A DNA stretch of 20,120 bases from Ectocarpus siliculosus (GCA_000310025.1 FN648970.1:490042-510161), one strand, 5' to 3'; positions 10,692-17,929 are shown, counted from the first letter of the stretch. Notes: generated by a model not told the origin, from the sequence alone. Numbers and translations are program-made.

Positions 10692-11489
10692 ATCGAGATA
10701 CAAGAGGTTAATGTCACCGTTATTTTCGTGTCGCTTCGCCACTGCTGCCGTACAAGGAGCGTCTGCGACTGTTGTGCTGCACTTCGTATTTGTATCACGT
10801 GGGCAACGTGGGTGTGATCCTTGCGCGTGGAATACACGCGGTGCCCTGGTATACTGCAAGTGAACAAAGTTGAGTACACTCGATGGGGTTTCTGGCCTCT
10901 TTGCACGCACTCAACGCTTTCTCGACTTGGCTCTGCCGTGATCACAAGGCGCACTCGCGGGACGTATGCCTGCCCGTTTCAGGGCGAGCGGAAGCACCAG
11001 ATGCGCTGGTTGGACAGACCAAAAATGGTGTTTGTTCCTTGTTGCACAGACGGTGTGGAATACGTACAAGAGTGTCCAGCAGTAGTACTCTACGGCAGCA
11101 CTTTACTTTTGGAGAGCTTTGTGCGGGATGCACGATCTCGTTCTTGGCTTCGTATGCGGTGTTGAACTCTACATTTGTTACCGGCGTGCGAGGCGCCGGG
11201 CGTGCTCAACTGAGGTAACGGCACACGACGGTTCACCTGCTGAAGTTGTACGTACACACACCGCCCGTTGGGCGATCATGACACATCAGGAAGACCCGTA
11301 TGCGTACGAACAGACTGCAGTACACTCCGGACAGCAGCAGCAGCGCTCTGCTGTGCAATGCACCATCGTCTCCTAAAAAGAGAGTTGCTCATGCTGCAAG
11401 CTGATCGCTCTCACCTCTTGCAGGTCCTCCATGGCTACCGCCCCCCGAAGGTTCTTGTTGATGTACCCCGTCAGACCGGCGACACCCAT
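481..11489 (-). CDS. Asteroid-like XPG/FEN1 nuclease fused to a DExH-box RNA helicase (12 exons, 3' end outside the window)
   Basis: Twelve exons join without a frame break: 11489-11415, 9803-9675, 9122-8875, 8324-8189, 7693-7538, 7251-6727, 6364-5915, 4681-4367, 3878-2634, 2157-1979, 1546-1432 and 633-481. Together they encode 1242 residues, with the C terminus beyond the left edge. Residues 1-248 are an XPG N/I nuclease core whose metal-binding acids are all visible (D32, D78, E155, D157, D178, D180, D226). Residues 249-678 are a linker with an acidic tract and a Gly/Arg-rich tract. Residues 679-1242 are a DExH helicase with Walker A (916-924), DEVHERS (1092-1098), SAT (1124-1126) and the motif IV region (LIFVPG). 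XPG-family enzymes cut branched or flapped nucleic acids; DExH helicases of this style unwind RNA or RNA-containing duplexes. The missing part should hold motifs V and VI, HA2 and OB. Two adjacent genes are possible, but no stop or terminator separates them and every junction keeps frame. Confidence 0.8.
634..1431 (-). other. Gene 1 intron 11
   Basis: The intron is 798 bp, GT-AG and phase 0. It contains a CAG/CAA tract (678-736), an A-rich segment (840-1080), three degenerate repeat units (1101-1383) and a four-fold heptamer (1393-1424) next to the donor. The lysine-rich + strand frame at 785-1135 is an A-richness artefact. Confidence 0.75.
1101..1424. repeat. Three diverged tandem units followed by a (TGTACCC)4 heptamer array
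   Basis: Blocks such as cgattg(t/c)ttatc, acaatctgaag, aatcaga/aatcagg with caacaac and cacggga recur at about 1101-1199, 1219-1300 and 1308-1383, with gaps. The heptamer tgtaccc repeats four times at 1393-1420, ending 11 bases from the exon 11 boundary. Confidence 0.7.
1432..1546 (-). CDS. Gene 1 exon 11: helicase inter-lobe segment
   Basis: Residues 1154-1191, QVYVNELAQRLSYRRVLKKA followed by CESIELATSDATARVTPK. It directly continues FPVR, as expected for the strand leaving RecA1 and entering RecA2. The acceptor is GTCTCAG|G, phase 2, and the donor CCCAAG|GTATGC, phase 0. Confidence 0.88.
1547..1978 (-). other. Gene 1 intron 10
   Basis: The intron is 432 bp, GT-AG and phase 2. It contains GTT/GTG triplet repeats on the + strand at about 1567-1626 (AAC/CAC in the transcript). 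Nothing else was recognised. Confidence 0.75.
1979..2157 (-). CDS. Gene 1 exon 10: helicase motifs II-III
   Basis: Residues 1094-1152 plus part of codon 1153. VHERSVDTDLL completes DEVHERS across the splice junction. LRLIVMSATLSANLLSKYYG holds motif III (SAT, 1124-1126). The exon ends FVGSRRFPV, the usual G-R-x-F/Y-P-V step after motif III in DEAH/DExH helicases. The donor is GTCAG|GTAAGA, phase 2. DEVH rather than DEAH points to the DHX29/DHX57/YTHDC2-like RNA helicases rather than the splicing DEAH proteins. Confidence 0.93.
2158..2633 (-). other. Gene 1 intron 9
   Basis: The intron is 476 bp, GT-AG and phase 0, and interrupts the DEVH motif between E and V. Two CTAAC-type sequences lie close to the acceptor. 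A runs at 2239-2251 and 2598-2614 (T runs in the transcript) and AAC-rich stretches fill the rest. Confidence 0.75.
2634..3878 (-). CDS. Gene 1 exon 9: helicase RecA1 domain with Walker A
   Basis: Residues 679-1093. It opens VKWPDVLLSMRYQKNL and then runs through low-complexity stretches (Ala9, Gly9, Glu7, Ala9, Asn7). LPIDAYREEILEHVRNNRVT leads into Walker A GETGSGKST (916-924; bases 3167-3141). About 75 Gly-rich residues are inserted between Walker A and motif Ia, SQPRRAATR (1020-1028). FATTGYLAR (1066-1074) is motif Ib-like, and the exon ends LIIDE, the first part of motif II. It is 415 codons, phase 0, with acceptor CCGCAG|GTG and donor GACGAG|GTTCGT. The insert is unusual because this interval is short in most DExH proteins. 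Confidence 0.92.
3879..4366 (-). other. Gene 1 intron 8
   Basis: The intron is 488 bp, GT-AG and phase 0. It holds a CAG/CAA-rich tract (4293-4340), a (GA)n tract on the + strand (4086-4136), and a long purine-rich + strand segment (3890-4015) that forms an extended polypyrimidine stretch before the acceptor in the transcript. Confidence 0.75.
4086..4136. repeat. (GA)n microsatellite
   Basis: About 51 uninterrupted bases of GA on the + strand. In the gene 1 transcript this is (CU)n, lying downstream of exon 8 and complementary to the (AG)n in the preceding intron. Confidence 0.97.
4367..4681 (-). CDS. Gene 1 exon 8: linker to the helicase
   Basis: Residues 574-678. The first part, AELLKRPYGDAVFEALRRTL, and the last part, LRLEFERVEAAARRTALWAV, look helical and charged; the middle is Gly/Ser/Asp-rich. 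I do not recognise a domain. The donor was placed at GTCCGG|GTGAGA, which fits consensus and keeps phase 0, rather than at a weaker GT near 4236. The acceptor is CTTCAG|GCG. The exon is 315 nt with phase 0 at both ends, so skipping it would keep frame. Confidence 0.8.
4807..4871. repeat. (CT)n microsatellite
   Basis: About 65 uninterrupted bases of CT on the + strand, flanked by further CT-rich sequence (4786-4881). In the gene 1 transcript this is (AG)n, lying upstream of exon 8. Confidence 0.97.
5571..5914. repeat. Tandem repeat, about five units of 65-75 bp, duplicating the exon 7 splice donor
   Basis: On the + strand, units begin cgacggggct(c/g)cct and end in a C-run plus ttac, just before the next unit. 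On the minus strand this makes (C)GAG|GTAAGG-like donors at about 5640, 5780, 5848 and 5913 (the genuine one), and a GC variant at about 5706. Spacings are about 66, 74, 68 and 65 bp. The A/C-rich core (ccacaacaaaa) is shared by the units. Confidence 0.88.
5915..6364 (-). CDS. Gene 1 exon 7: Gly/Arg-rich linker
   Basis: Residues 424-573. The exon is dominated by Gly, Ala and Ser runs with a strongly basic cluster (RQARRRRGKRGGGG), then a more ordered end, GPDEFLNKAGIGGRKKGLNL and PLTRLDVVEAE. The RGG-like basic stretch could bind RNA, by inference. The acceptor is CTCGGCAG|CAC and the donor GCCGAG|GTAAGG, phase 0; exactly 150 codons. Its codon bias towards GC matches its neighbours. Confidence 0.8.
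6355..6655. repeat. Two-copy tandem repeat (period about 174 bp) spanning the exon 7 acceptor
   Basis: Copy 1 starts at 6355 and copy 2 at 6528. Shared blocks include gctgccgagggttagcgttt, tgctctgaagggtact and aagtgtcgtcatggacataa. Read on the minus strand, both copies hold a CTAAC plus CTCGGCAG acceptor; only copy 1 adjoins the long open exon. Copy 2 carries a strong GTAAGT donor 20 nt after its acceptor. Confidence 0.85.
6365..6726 (-). other. Gene 1 intron 6, mostly a duplication of the exon 7 acceptor
   Basis: The intron is 362 bp, GT-AG and phase 0. Most of it is two tandem copies of a unit with a period of about 174 bp, which includes the acceptor and the first bases of exon 7. The acceptor is preceded by CTAAC, a plausible branch site. 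Confidence 0.75.
6727..7251 (-). CDS. Gene 1 exon 6: nuclease C-terminal part and long acidic tract
   Basis: Residues 249-423. It begins TLEYVQSMGPGVTLDERIER, then has a disordered stretch that is almost purely Asp/Glu at about residues 303-360, encoded by GAG/GAC/GAT repeats (6960-7090). After that a conventional-looking segment resumes, ending FSRAMYALEPLDRFPDDAE, which may return to the nuclease fold. I do not recognise a named domain after the acidic tract. The acceptor is CGCCAG|ACG and the donor GCTGAG|GTGCGA, phase 0; 175 codons. Confidence 0.85.
7538..7693 (-). CDS. Gene 1 exon 5: H3TH-entry region of the nuclease
   Basis: Residues 197-248. RLAELCGISERQVVEWAILM is followed by GNDYT, matching the helix preceding the conserved (L/M)-G-N/S-D-Y of XPG/FEN1 nucleases. 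D226 is the last metal-ligand Asp and opens the helical arch/H3TH region. The exon ends in a basic patch, HRRRRPEK. The acceptor is GCGCAG|GCG and the donor AAAAG|GTGGAG, phase 0 on both sides; it is exactly 52 codons. Confidence 0.9.
7694..8188 (-). other. Gene 1 intron 4
   Basis: The intron is 495 bp, GT-AG and phase 0. The + strand is very rich in CT/TCTG at 7800-7970 and CTC/CCT at 8090-8145, so the transcript is purine-rich (GA) through most of it. This is unusual next to the pyrimidine tracts expected before acceptors. No gene is seen. Confidence 0.75.
8189..8324 (-). CDS. Gene 1 exon 4: XPG I catalytic centre
   Basis: Residues 152-196. CPGEADQEIAKA carries the E-A-D catalytic pair (E155, D157). 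AVGSDSDFLIFE carries D178 and D180, the remaining two-metal ligands. SDSDF followed by an aromatic/aliphatic strand matches the Asteroid-type wording. The acceptor is CCGCAG|A, phase 2. The donor is taken as GTG|GTGGGT; a site one codon earlier is a weaker alternative that would also keep frame. Confidence 0.9.
8325..8874 (-). other. Gene 1 intron 3
   Basis: The intron is 550 bp, GT-AG and phase 2. It contains a CAG/CAA-rich microsatellite-like tract on the + strand at about 8424-8530. Frames through it encode only homopolymers and are not considered genes. Confidence 0.75.
8875..9122 (-). CDS. Gene 1 exon 3: XPG N, second catalytic Asp
   Basis: Residues 69-150 plus two bases of codon 151. 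LLVYMDGPTRKMKAATRERR contains Asp78, the second metal-binding Asp, followed by the basic K-x-x-T-x-x-R-R helix typical of XPG N. The exon ends GVKIV(E), which leads into the XPG I domain. The acceptor is CCCCAG|GCG; the donor is AGA|GTGAGT, phase 2. An in-frame TGA lies inside the donor, confirming the exon end. Confidence 0.9.
9123..9674 (-). other. Gene 1 intron 2
   Basis: The intron is 552 bp, GT-AG and phase 0. Its acceptor is preceded by an uninterrupted run of 14 C on the coding strand (G run at 9125-9138). The rest is unremarkable except an A run at 9249-9259. Confidence 0.75.
9675..9803 (-). CDS. Gene 1 exon 2: XPG N catalytic Asp
   Basis: Residues 26-68. The motif LAIDGSGWMFHLL carries catalytic Asp32 (the first Asp of XPG nucleases). 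HGGDYD follows, a signature I associate with the Asteroid branch rather than with FEN1 or EXO1. The acceptor is CAAG|GGC and the donor CAG|GTGAGC, both phase 0. The exon is 129 nt, exactly 43 codons. Confidence 0.9.
9804..11414 (-). other. Gene 1 intron 1 (1.6 kb)
   Basis: This is the longest intron in the window, GT-AG and phase 0. It holds a (GCT)10 tract on the + strand at about 10661-10691 and a 21 bp unit repeated about 2.5 times at 10339-10392. There is an A-rich stretch at 10140-10215. The + strand frame 9796-10416 is open but looks like no known protein. No RNA gene or mobile element was recognised. Confidence 0.7.
11415..11489 (-). CDS. Gene 1 exon 1: start of the XPG N domain
   Basis: This exon encodes 25 residues beginning MGVAGLTGYINKNLRG, the hallmark opening of XPG/FEN1-family nucleases, where the Met-Gly start is conserved and Gly2 sits near the active site. 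That is why ATG 11489-11487 was chosen. The donor is GAG|GTGAGA, phase 0. The frame stays open upstream to an ATG at 11834, discussed separately. Confidence 0.88.
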
Positions 11490-11834
11490 GAGACACTGCC
11501 CTCTCCTCCCAGCAGGACGACCCAGCAGCGTCGCGGGCTGCGGCAGCGGCGGCGGCGGCGTCCCGAACCGCGCCCTGCTCCCGATGCCCCCCGCCTCAGC
11601 GCCGCAGCTTCTTCCGCTACTGCTGCAGCAGCTGCTGCTACGGCCGCTGCCGAGTCGCAACCTCACGGCCTTGGCAGCGCTGTACGCAGCAACAGCCGAC
11701 CGTCCGTGCGCTGCTGCTGCTGCTGCTGCTGCCCCTGGCGCTGCTCCAGCAGCCGCCGTAGTAGATGCATACCGACAAGCGTGAGCCACGAACAGCAAGG
11801 CTACACTCAGGTGCATCCTCCTCTTCCACCTCAT
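11490..11834 (-). other. In-frame 115-codon upstream extension of gene 1 (alternative start or 5' leader)
   Basis: The reading frame of exon 1 is open upstream for 115 codons to an ATG at 11834-11832. The hypothetical peptide starts MRWKRRMHLSVALLFVAHAC, which is a basic then hydrophobic start, and continues rich in Ala, Arg and Ser with only one acidic residue. This resembles an organelle or secretory presequence. It includes GCN/CTG-repeat-derived Ala runs at about 11711-11735, so it may simply be GC-rich 5' UTR. The XPG family normally starts at MG, so the downstream ATG is preferred. Confidence 0.35.
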
Positions 11835-14148
11835 CCCTAGTCTCTCTCCCCGTCGCGATGGGGGCAGGGTAAGGAGCGACCTACTCTACAGCAGTTGAAC
11901 GATTGCTGCAATCTGCAAATGATGAGGCAGAGGGGGCCCGCGGCTAAGAATTGGGTTTCCAAAACATGAGTCATCACCAGCCTTGGGGAGGGTGGGCCGC
12001 GCATACACAGCAACAGCTGAAGTAGGGAGGGCTTCAAGCAGCAGCAGCAGCAGCATGACGTGAATATGGCATGAACAATGTTGACGCCTGAAGGTGCATG
12101 CGCATGCGTTGCACAGCTTACAAGGAAGGACGCGTGTTTCAATTTTCGAAGCTGTTTTTATGACGAAAAAGGCTGCAACAAGTACTGCTGTAGGTTGTTA
12201 AACTTGATTCCTTTTTCATCTGCGCGAACGGAGTTAGTTTCACACGCTGTTCCTGTTTTTGAACAAGGAGATGCCGCCTGCTAACGCCGACTCGTTCTTG
12301 CGGCCCGGAGCGATCTTTGTTGTGCTTGTAAGCTACTGCTGTTCTACCTCTCTCCTTCAGGGAAGCGTAGGCGAAAACTGGGAGCGAGAGGAGAAACAAG
12401 CGACTTGCCGGATGATGGACAAAAAATCGGACGGTTATCACACCGCAGACACTACCATCAGAAATGCAAATCTTGGCAACAACACCGCGTCAGTTTCATC
12501 TCAAGTCGGCGCCATCAGTACTTGTACGGCGTCGAAATCAGCTCGTTCGTTGCGAAATATGTACTTTCGCTTTGTCGATGCGAAGGCCCACCATTCATCC
12601 CACGATTTTACTTGATGAGTTTACTACACATGTATCCGACACATTTAGTTCCAAATCAATCCAAATCAACCCACTTTCTACTCGGCTGACGACTTGCCTA
12701 CCTCACTCTCACTAAGCTTACAAAACAGCCAAAATATAAGAATCCCATTAAGTATAGAATCCGCTTCCTCACTCCTCAGTGGTCCTTCATCGTGCTCCGC
12801 CCTCGCATGCTATGCCAAACTGTTGAGCAACATTCTCCAGTTGTGGGCAATCGGTGGGAGCTTGCCCAATACAGCTATAACTGATGCTGCCTTTGCCTCG
12901 AACTCCAATCATTGCTGCATACCGCGTCCACACTCCTGTGAATCCTATGGCTGGCTGCCGCCTTCTCGGCTCGCAAGTGCCGACGGTGTGCATCACACTC
13001 TCGCGTCTTTTACTCTATTTTGCGTACTCTACGGCCCTTAGCCCTCCCTACCTCCCTACACCCCGATACCCATCTCCAAAACCCCCGAAATGTCGTTTCT
13101 ATCGTGTCCGCCCCAACTCAAAACATGAAATGCTACCGCTGTTAGGGGGGAATTGGGGGCTATTACAAGCATGCACCGGTAATCAGTGTTGAGTCTATGG
13201 AAGAATCCCGCACCCGGTTCCGCCGGATAGGACTAAACCTCAGCGCGCACATGGGTGGACCTCAATTCAATCAACGCTTGAGCGTGAGCGACATTGTGGC
13301 AAGCTTCCATCAAAATAACACGCGCCTATAAGCCTCCTAAGTCACTCCAAAAACACAAGCCAAAACAAAAACCACCAGATGAAATCGAGAAAAAACAAAC
13401 AATACACACGCCCAACCTTTGCCCAACAAGTAGCGTTCGCCACGTGACGGCTCGTTAGGACACATATCTCGTCCTCGGGTCCTTGGCTACCCCCTGATGC
13501 TGTACTCACAAATTAAAGGAGTTCAACATCCGGTGAAGTCGACCCCTAACCCCCAAGACAAAAATGAAGCCGTCATAAAATGGCCCCCTCTCACAAGAGG
13601 GCACGGCTTGAGCCCTAGAGGTACGTACTAGTTTCGAACACGAAATCGGCTGCGCACGGAGCCCCCCACCCTACCCACCCCCCCGGGACCCCGCCTCCAC
13701 ACCGGAGCCCTACCAAGACACCGACTAAGGGTTGATGGGTCAGGCGCCACCTCTCACTGCTCTGCCTGACTGCCTGCTACATCGATGGCAAACATGACAT
13801 CACCCCCCGCTGCAAAGGGGCCCAGATAGGCACACGCAACCAAACGATCGAGCGAAGCAAATCACAACTATGCTGTAGGGCCATCATCATCATCATCATC
13901 ATCAACAACATCGTAGCGGTACAGATACACACACTGCGCAAACACACGAGGTACCACAACCTCATTCGATGACCCTCCCGGTCTCCCATGGTACATCCCC
14001 CGGTCTCTCATGGGATACATCCATGGAACATACATATATCCATGGAATATCCATAATCAGCGCCTGTCGAAGGTGGTGTACTCGAGGCCGACCGCGGTCT
14101 TCCGTGGTGCATACCCTCCATCCGGTCTTCCATGGAATTTCCCACAAA
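11835..14148. other. Intergenic region: gene 1 upstream DNA and ABCG 3' flank
   Basis: With 11490-11834 this separates the two co-oriented genes. It should contain the promoter of gene 1 and the 3' UTR of the ABCG gene, but no TATA box or poly(A) signal could be assigned with confidence. Landmarks are a CAG tract (12038-12055), an ATC/CAT microsatellite (13882-13903), CATGGAA-type repeats (13980-14055), and a copy of the ABCG terminal codons at about 14055-14100. Open frames of up to 118 codons on either strand resemble no family I know. Confidence 0.65.
14055..14100 (-). pseudogene. Duplicated fragment of the ABCG C-terminal codons
   Basis: On the minus strand this reads GLEYTTFDRR followed by TGA, against GLKYITFERR plus TGA at the true gene end. 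The two blocks are 92 bp apart, and the similarity extends across the stop into TGATT. It lies beyond the gene's stop with no open frame of its own, so it is a local partial duplication and not a functional exon. Confidence 0.8.
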
Positions 14149-14385
14149 TCAGCGCCGCTCGAAAGTAATGTACTTGAGGCCGATTAGAGTGAGCAGCCGG
14201 AACATCACCAGGCTAGCCACCAGAATCCACAAAACCTGGCCCAGCACATCGCTGTGGTTCCCCCTCTGCCCGAACCCGTAGGCCTCCAGGAAGGACTCGT
14301 AGATATCCTCAGGGGAGATGGGCGTGCCTTCGGGGGCGGGGAAGATGTAGTTCTCGTTGCCCTCGAACTCGTTGATGACCAGGCC
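14149..14385 (-). CDS. ABCG exon, C-terminal: last extracellular loop, TM6 and stop
   Basis: Visible residues 582-659. GLVINEFEGNENYIFP is the classic continuation of the ABCG loop (A-x-x-x-N-E-F). VLWILVASLVMFRLLTLIGL is TM6, followed by KYITFERR and TGA. The acceptor CCCCACAG|GGC is preceded, 12 bases on, by an 18-base C run (G run at 14399-14416 on +). Confidence 0.93.
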   Translation of the reverse strand, partial: GLVINEFEGNENYIFPAPEGTPISPEDIYESFLEAYGFGQRGNHSDVLGQVLWILVASLVMFRLLTLIGLKYITFERR

Positions 14386-17300
14386 CTGTGGGGCGAATGG
14401 GGGGGGGGGGGGGGGGCCTCCGGGCCAAAAAAAGGGCATCAAAAGAGGAACCTTTCTGTTCATGTGTTCTTGTGTCAGAAAAAAGTCTGGGCTTCTGCAC
14501 TCAGTACCCCGATTTACATGAATTCCGTGCCAAAACATGAGGGTTCGTCCGTGGTCACAAAGAGCGACACTGGTAAGACTAATAGACAACTGCCAATCCT
14601 ACAGAAACGACCAAGTACCATTCCTCACGAGATCGCGCGAAATAGAACAACGGTAAGGTGTGTTTCTTTGGATAGCACCGGCGGCTGCTGGGTCACTACA
14701 CAGTATACCGGAGAGAAGGTCGGTTCTTTTGCGAGGTGGGTGCTGCCGTTGGTGCACCAGCCCCAGGCTATTACACACTTCTCACGACCCCTTTCCGCCC
14801 CAAAATTGGCAAAAAAACTACACTACATCCCACATTCGACTCTTCCTACAACTAGGCCAACATAAAAAAAACGCACCTCCATCGCCCAGCGAACGAAGCT
14901 GATCGTTGGCGCCCAGGCGTGCAGGTAGGAGGGCAAGGTCGGTAGGCGGACGATCATGCCGCCGAACGCGATGAAGAAAAACAGGAACACCGGAAACAGG
15001 GACACCGCCGTATCCTGCAAGCGGGTGCCGGCCGCCAACATCTGTGCGCCCAAAGGGGGCCGGGGGGGGGGGGCGAGGGCACGTCGGACAGCAGTTGGAA
15101 TACATACCGTGTAAATACGCCCGGAAAATGATTACTAATGCCGGGGAGTCGTTTAGGACCGCCTGGAAACCGTTAAGGAAACAGGCGTGAGAAAAAACAG
15201 CAACAGACGGACGTCACCATCCGGCCGCACTCTCGAGGTGAAAGCCGAGAGGCAAAACACAACGCCAACCTGCCAAACCCACAGCACGTGGAAATATGAA
15301 GGGCGTTTCTCGCAGCAGCTGGCCGATACGACACCGAAGAACATGCCACGAGACGTTGTATCGTGGCAATGGATGTTGAACTCGCTGTAGCGGCCTCTTT
15401 TCGGCTTTCCCTCTTCCCGAATCTTCAACGGCCTACCGAACAACCCCCGTATTCACAAGCTCGCCCCAAAATAGGTTAAAGTGAAAAAGAATGGTGGCGA
15501 ATGACAGGAACGCTGACCTACCAAGTCACATCAACCGCCAAAACCCCCCCTCAATTTCCCCCATCATTAGAGGCAACACTAATCTGGAGAGATGGTAGGC
15601 ATGCGGCAACTCCAAACCGCACGTAGGCAACTACGCACATAGAACAACAATAGAATAGCAATTGATGCTGGACGAAAAAAGGGTACGCACCTGGCAGAAG
15701 GAGAGGGCCACCAGGTTGCAGAGGACGATGACAAGCAAGAAGTACCCGAATGGTTCCCAGCCGTTGTGGTTCAGCCCAGACATGAAGTACACGAAGCCCC
15801 CGTAAGTTGCCGTCGTCAGCACCGCAAGCGGGATCTGGTTTCGCGACGGGCGGAGAGAGGTTGTGAGAGTACAACAAGTGCGCCGGAAAAGGGCGGAACG
15901 GTTATGCGTCGCGACAGAGGCAACTGAGGGGTGCGAAACGGACTTTGAAAAGTTGACAACAAACACGCACAGATCCATTTGAGCAGCAAAAACAAGCGAA
16001 CAGTGAGAGCTACACCGCGGGGACAGAGCCACCCCACACCCCAACGTCCGAAACGTGGCGTGCACGCCAAAATCGTCCCCCAAGACCCGACACACGAGGT
16101 CAGACGAAACGTCATCGTCAACCCGCGCGGGTCCTTCCCCAACGCATGCCCTTAAATTATCTCCCCTCTCCCCACGCTTTACCTCAATCTACCATCCAGC
16201 GAAATCAACAAACGAAAGTACTCCGAAGCACCAACGGCAGCAGCCCCCGCCCCCCGCCCCCCGCCCCCGCGTCCTTCCCCAACGCATGCCCTTATCCTCC
16301 CTCCTGCCCCGCGTAATATCTACGATTCCACTAAGAAAAAACAACGACCTGAATCCGAAAAAAAAAACAATTAACAGCAGGCGGTCCTTTGTCTCCTCAC
16401 CTGGGCGATGACGATGGACCACCAGTACTCCACCGCCCCGTACACCCCGGCCCCCTTCTCGCGGTAGAACAGCAGCCGGTCCTGAAATATTCTCGGGATG
16501 TTCTGCTGGTTCCCGAGCATAACGAACACCAGCGAGAAGAATATCACCCCCACCCTCTCGTACACCCGTCCAACCCCCAACCTCCACCACAGGGCACCGT
16601 AGAAGGCCCCGACGAACGCATGCCTCCCGAGCGATTGGAAGATGCGGGCCTTGTCTTGCCACGTTGTGACCAGCTGTTTCGTACCCAAACGCGTTTGTAT
16701 TTTCGGCCGCCACGCAGGGAGGGAGGTCGAGGACGGGTCAGTGGATGGGTTTCACTTGTTGTGTCTTTTCTGGCACATCGGGGGGACGGGGCAAAACGTG
16801 TTCCGAGAGCTTGCAAGATGCGGGCCTTGTCGTGGCACTTTGTGGTCAGCTGCTGCCCTTTATTCGTTGCCAACATACATACAGTACATCTATTTTCGGG
16901 TACAGCGTAGGGAAGGGGGTGATGTTGTGGGCGGGTCAGTGGGTGGAACGGCTTTATTTTTCGGGCACAGCGAGCGGGGGGCGGGGCGGGGTGTGTGTGT
17001 GTGTGTGTGGTTCATCCTTTTTTTTTTTGCTCTGGCAAAGAGACGGGAATGTGGCCAAACACGTGCATGCACGTCAAAACGCACCTCTCGGTGCGTGAGC
17101 ACGGCGGACAGCCACAGCATCGACCTCCACCCCCTCCCGGCCTCCTCCATCCCGTCCACCGTCAGACCCATCCGCTCCGCGTCGCGCCTCCTCACGCCGG
17201 CCTCCGCGGCCTCCCTCTCGGCCTCCTGCCTGATCCCGACGGACAGCGACGACTGTAGGAACGCGCGGCCGAGCTCCGCCGGCGTAACCGGGCGCCGACC

Positions 17301-17460
17301 GTTGTAGCCGCCTCCGCCGCTTCCGCCGCCGCCGCATCCCGCGTCGTCGTCGCCGCCGATACCGGGGAAGCCGCCGCGGCGCGAAGGCGTCGAGGGGCCC
17401 TGCCCGACCTCCACCCCTACGTGCCCGATGCCGAGGTCCACGTCCAGCAACGGGGAGAGC

Positions 17461-17499
<39 letters not shown>

Positions 17500-17891
17500 A
17501 CCGTGCTCGACGACGCCTCCGTCGCCGCCTCCGCGGCCGCCGCCGCCGCCGCCGTCGCCATGGTCGGGGCGATGTCAACGCCTGCGCTGAAACGGGACGG
17601 CGATGACGAGGACGAGGTCGGTAGCGAGGAGCCACGGTCGTGCTGGTCGCCGTCGTCGCTCGCCGTCGCCGTCAACGTGCCGTTGTTGGAGGAGGGCGAC
17701 GACTGGGCCAGCAGGGAGAGGAGGAAGTCCGCCGGGTTCTGGTCGGTCACGCTGGCGGAGGAAGGCGGCGGGGTGAGCCCCACCGATGCGAAGTAGGCCA
17801 TCGCCCTGACGCGAAAAACAACGGCGTCGTTTTCGTCGTTGGTGTTGGTTCGTGAAGGAGTAGAGATCGAACGAGCCCCACAAACAGGGTG

Positions 17892-17929
<38 letters not shown>

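Noticed and set aside
12694-13041. 115-codon + strand frame in the intergenic region
   Set aside because: It shows no recognisable domain and no splice or promoter context; such frames are common by chance at this length.
11835-14148. Mobile element in the intergenic region
   Set aside because: No terminal repeats, target-site duplication, transposase or reverse-transcriptase motif could be identified by eye.
14823-15053. Start codon at the Met of the TM5 exon as a separate small membrane protein
   Set aside because: The Met lies at a clean splice acceptor and continues the upstream ABCG exon in phase 0.
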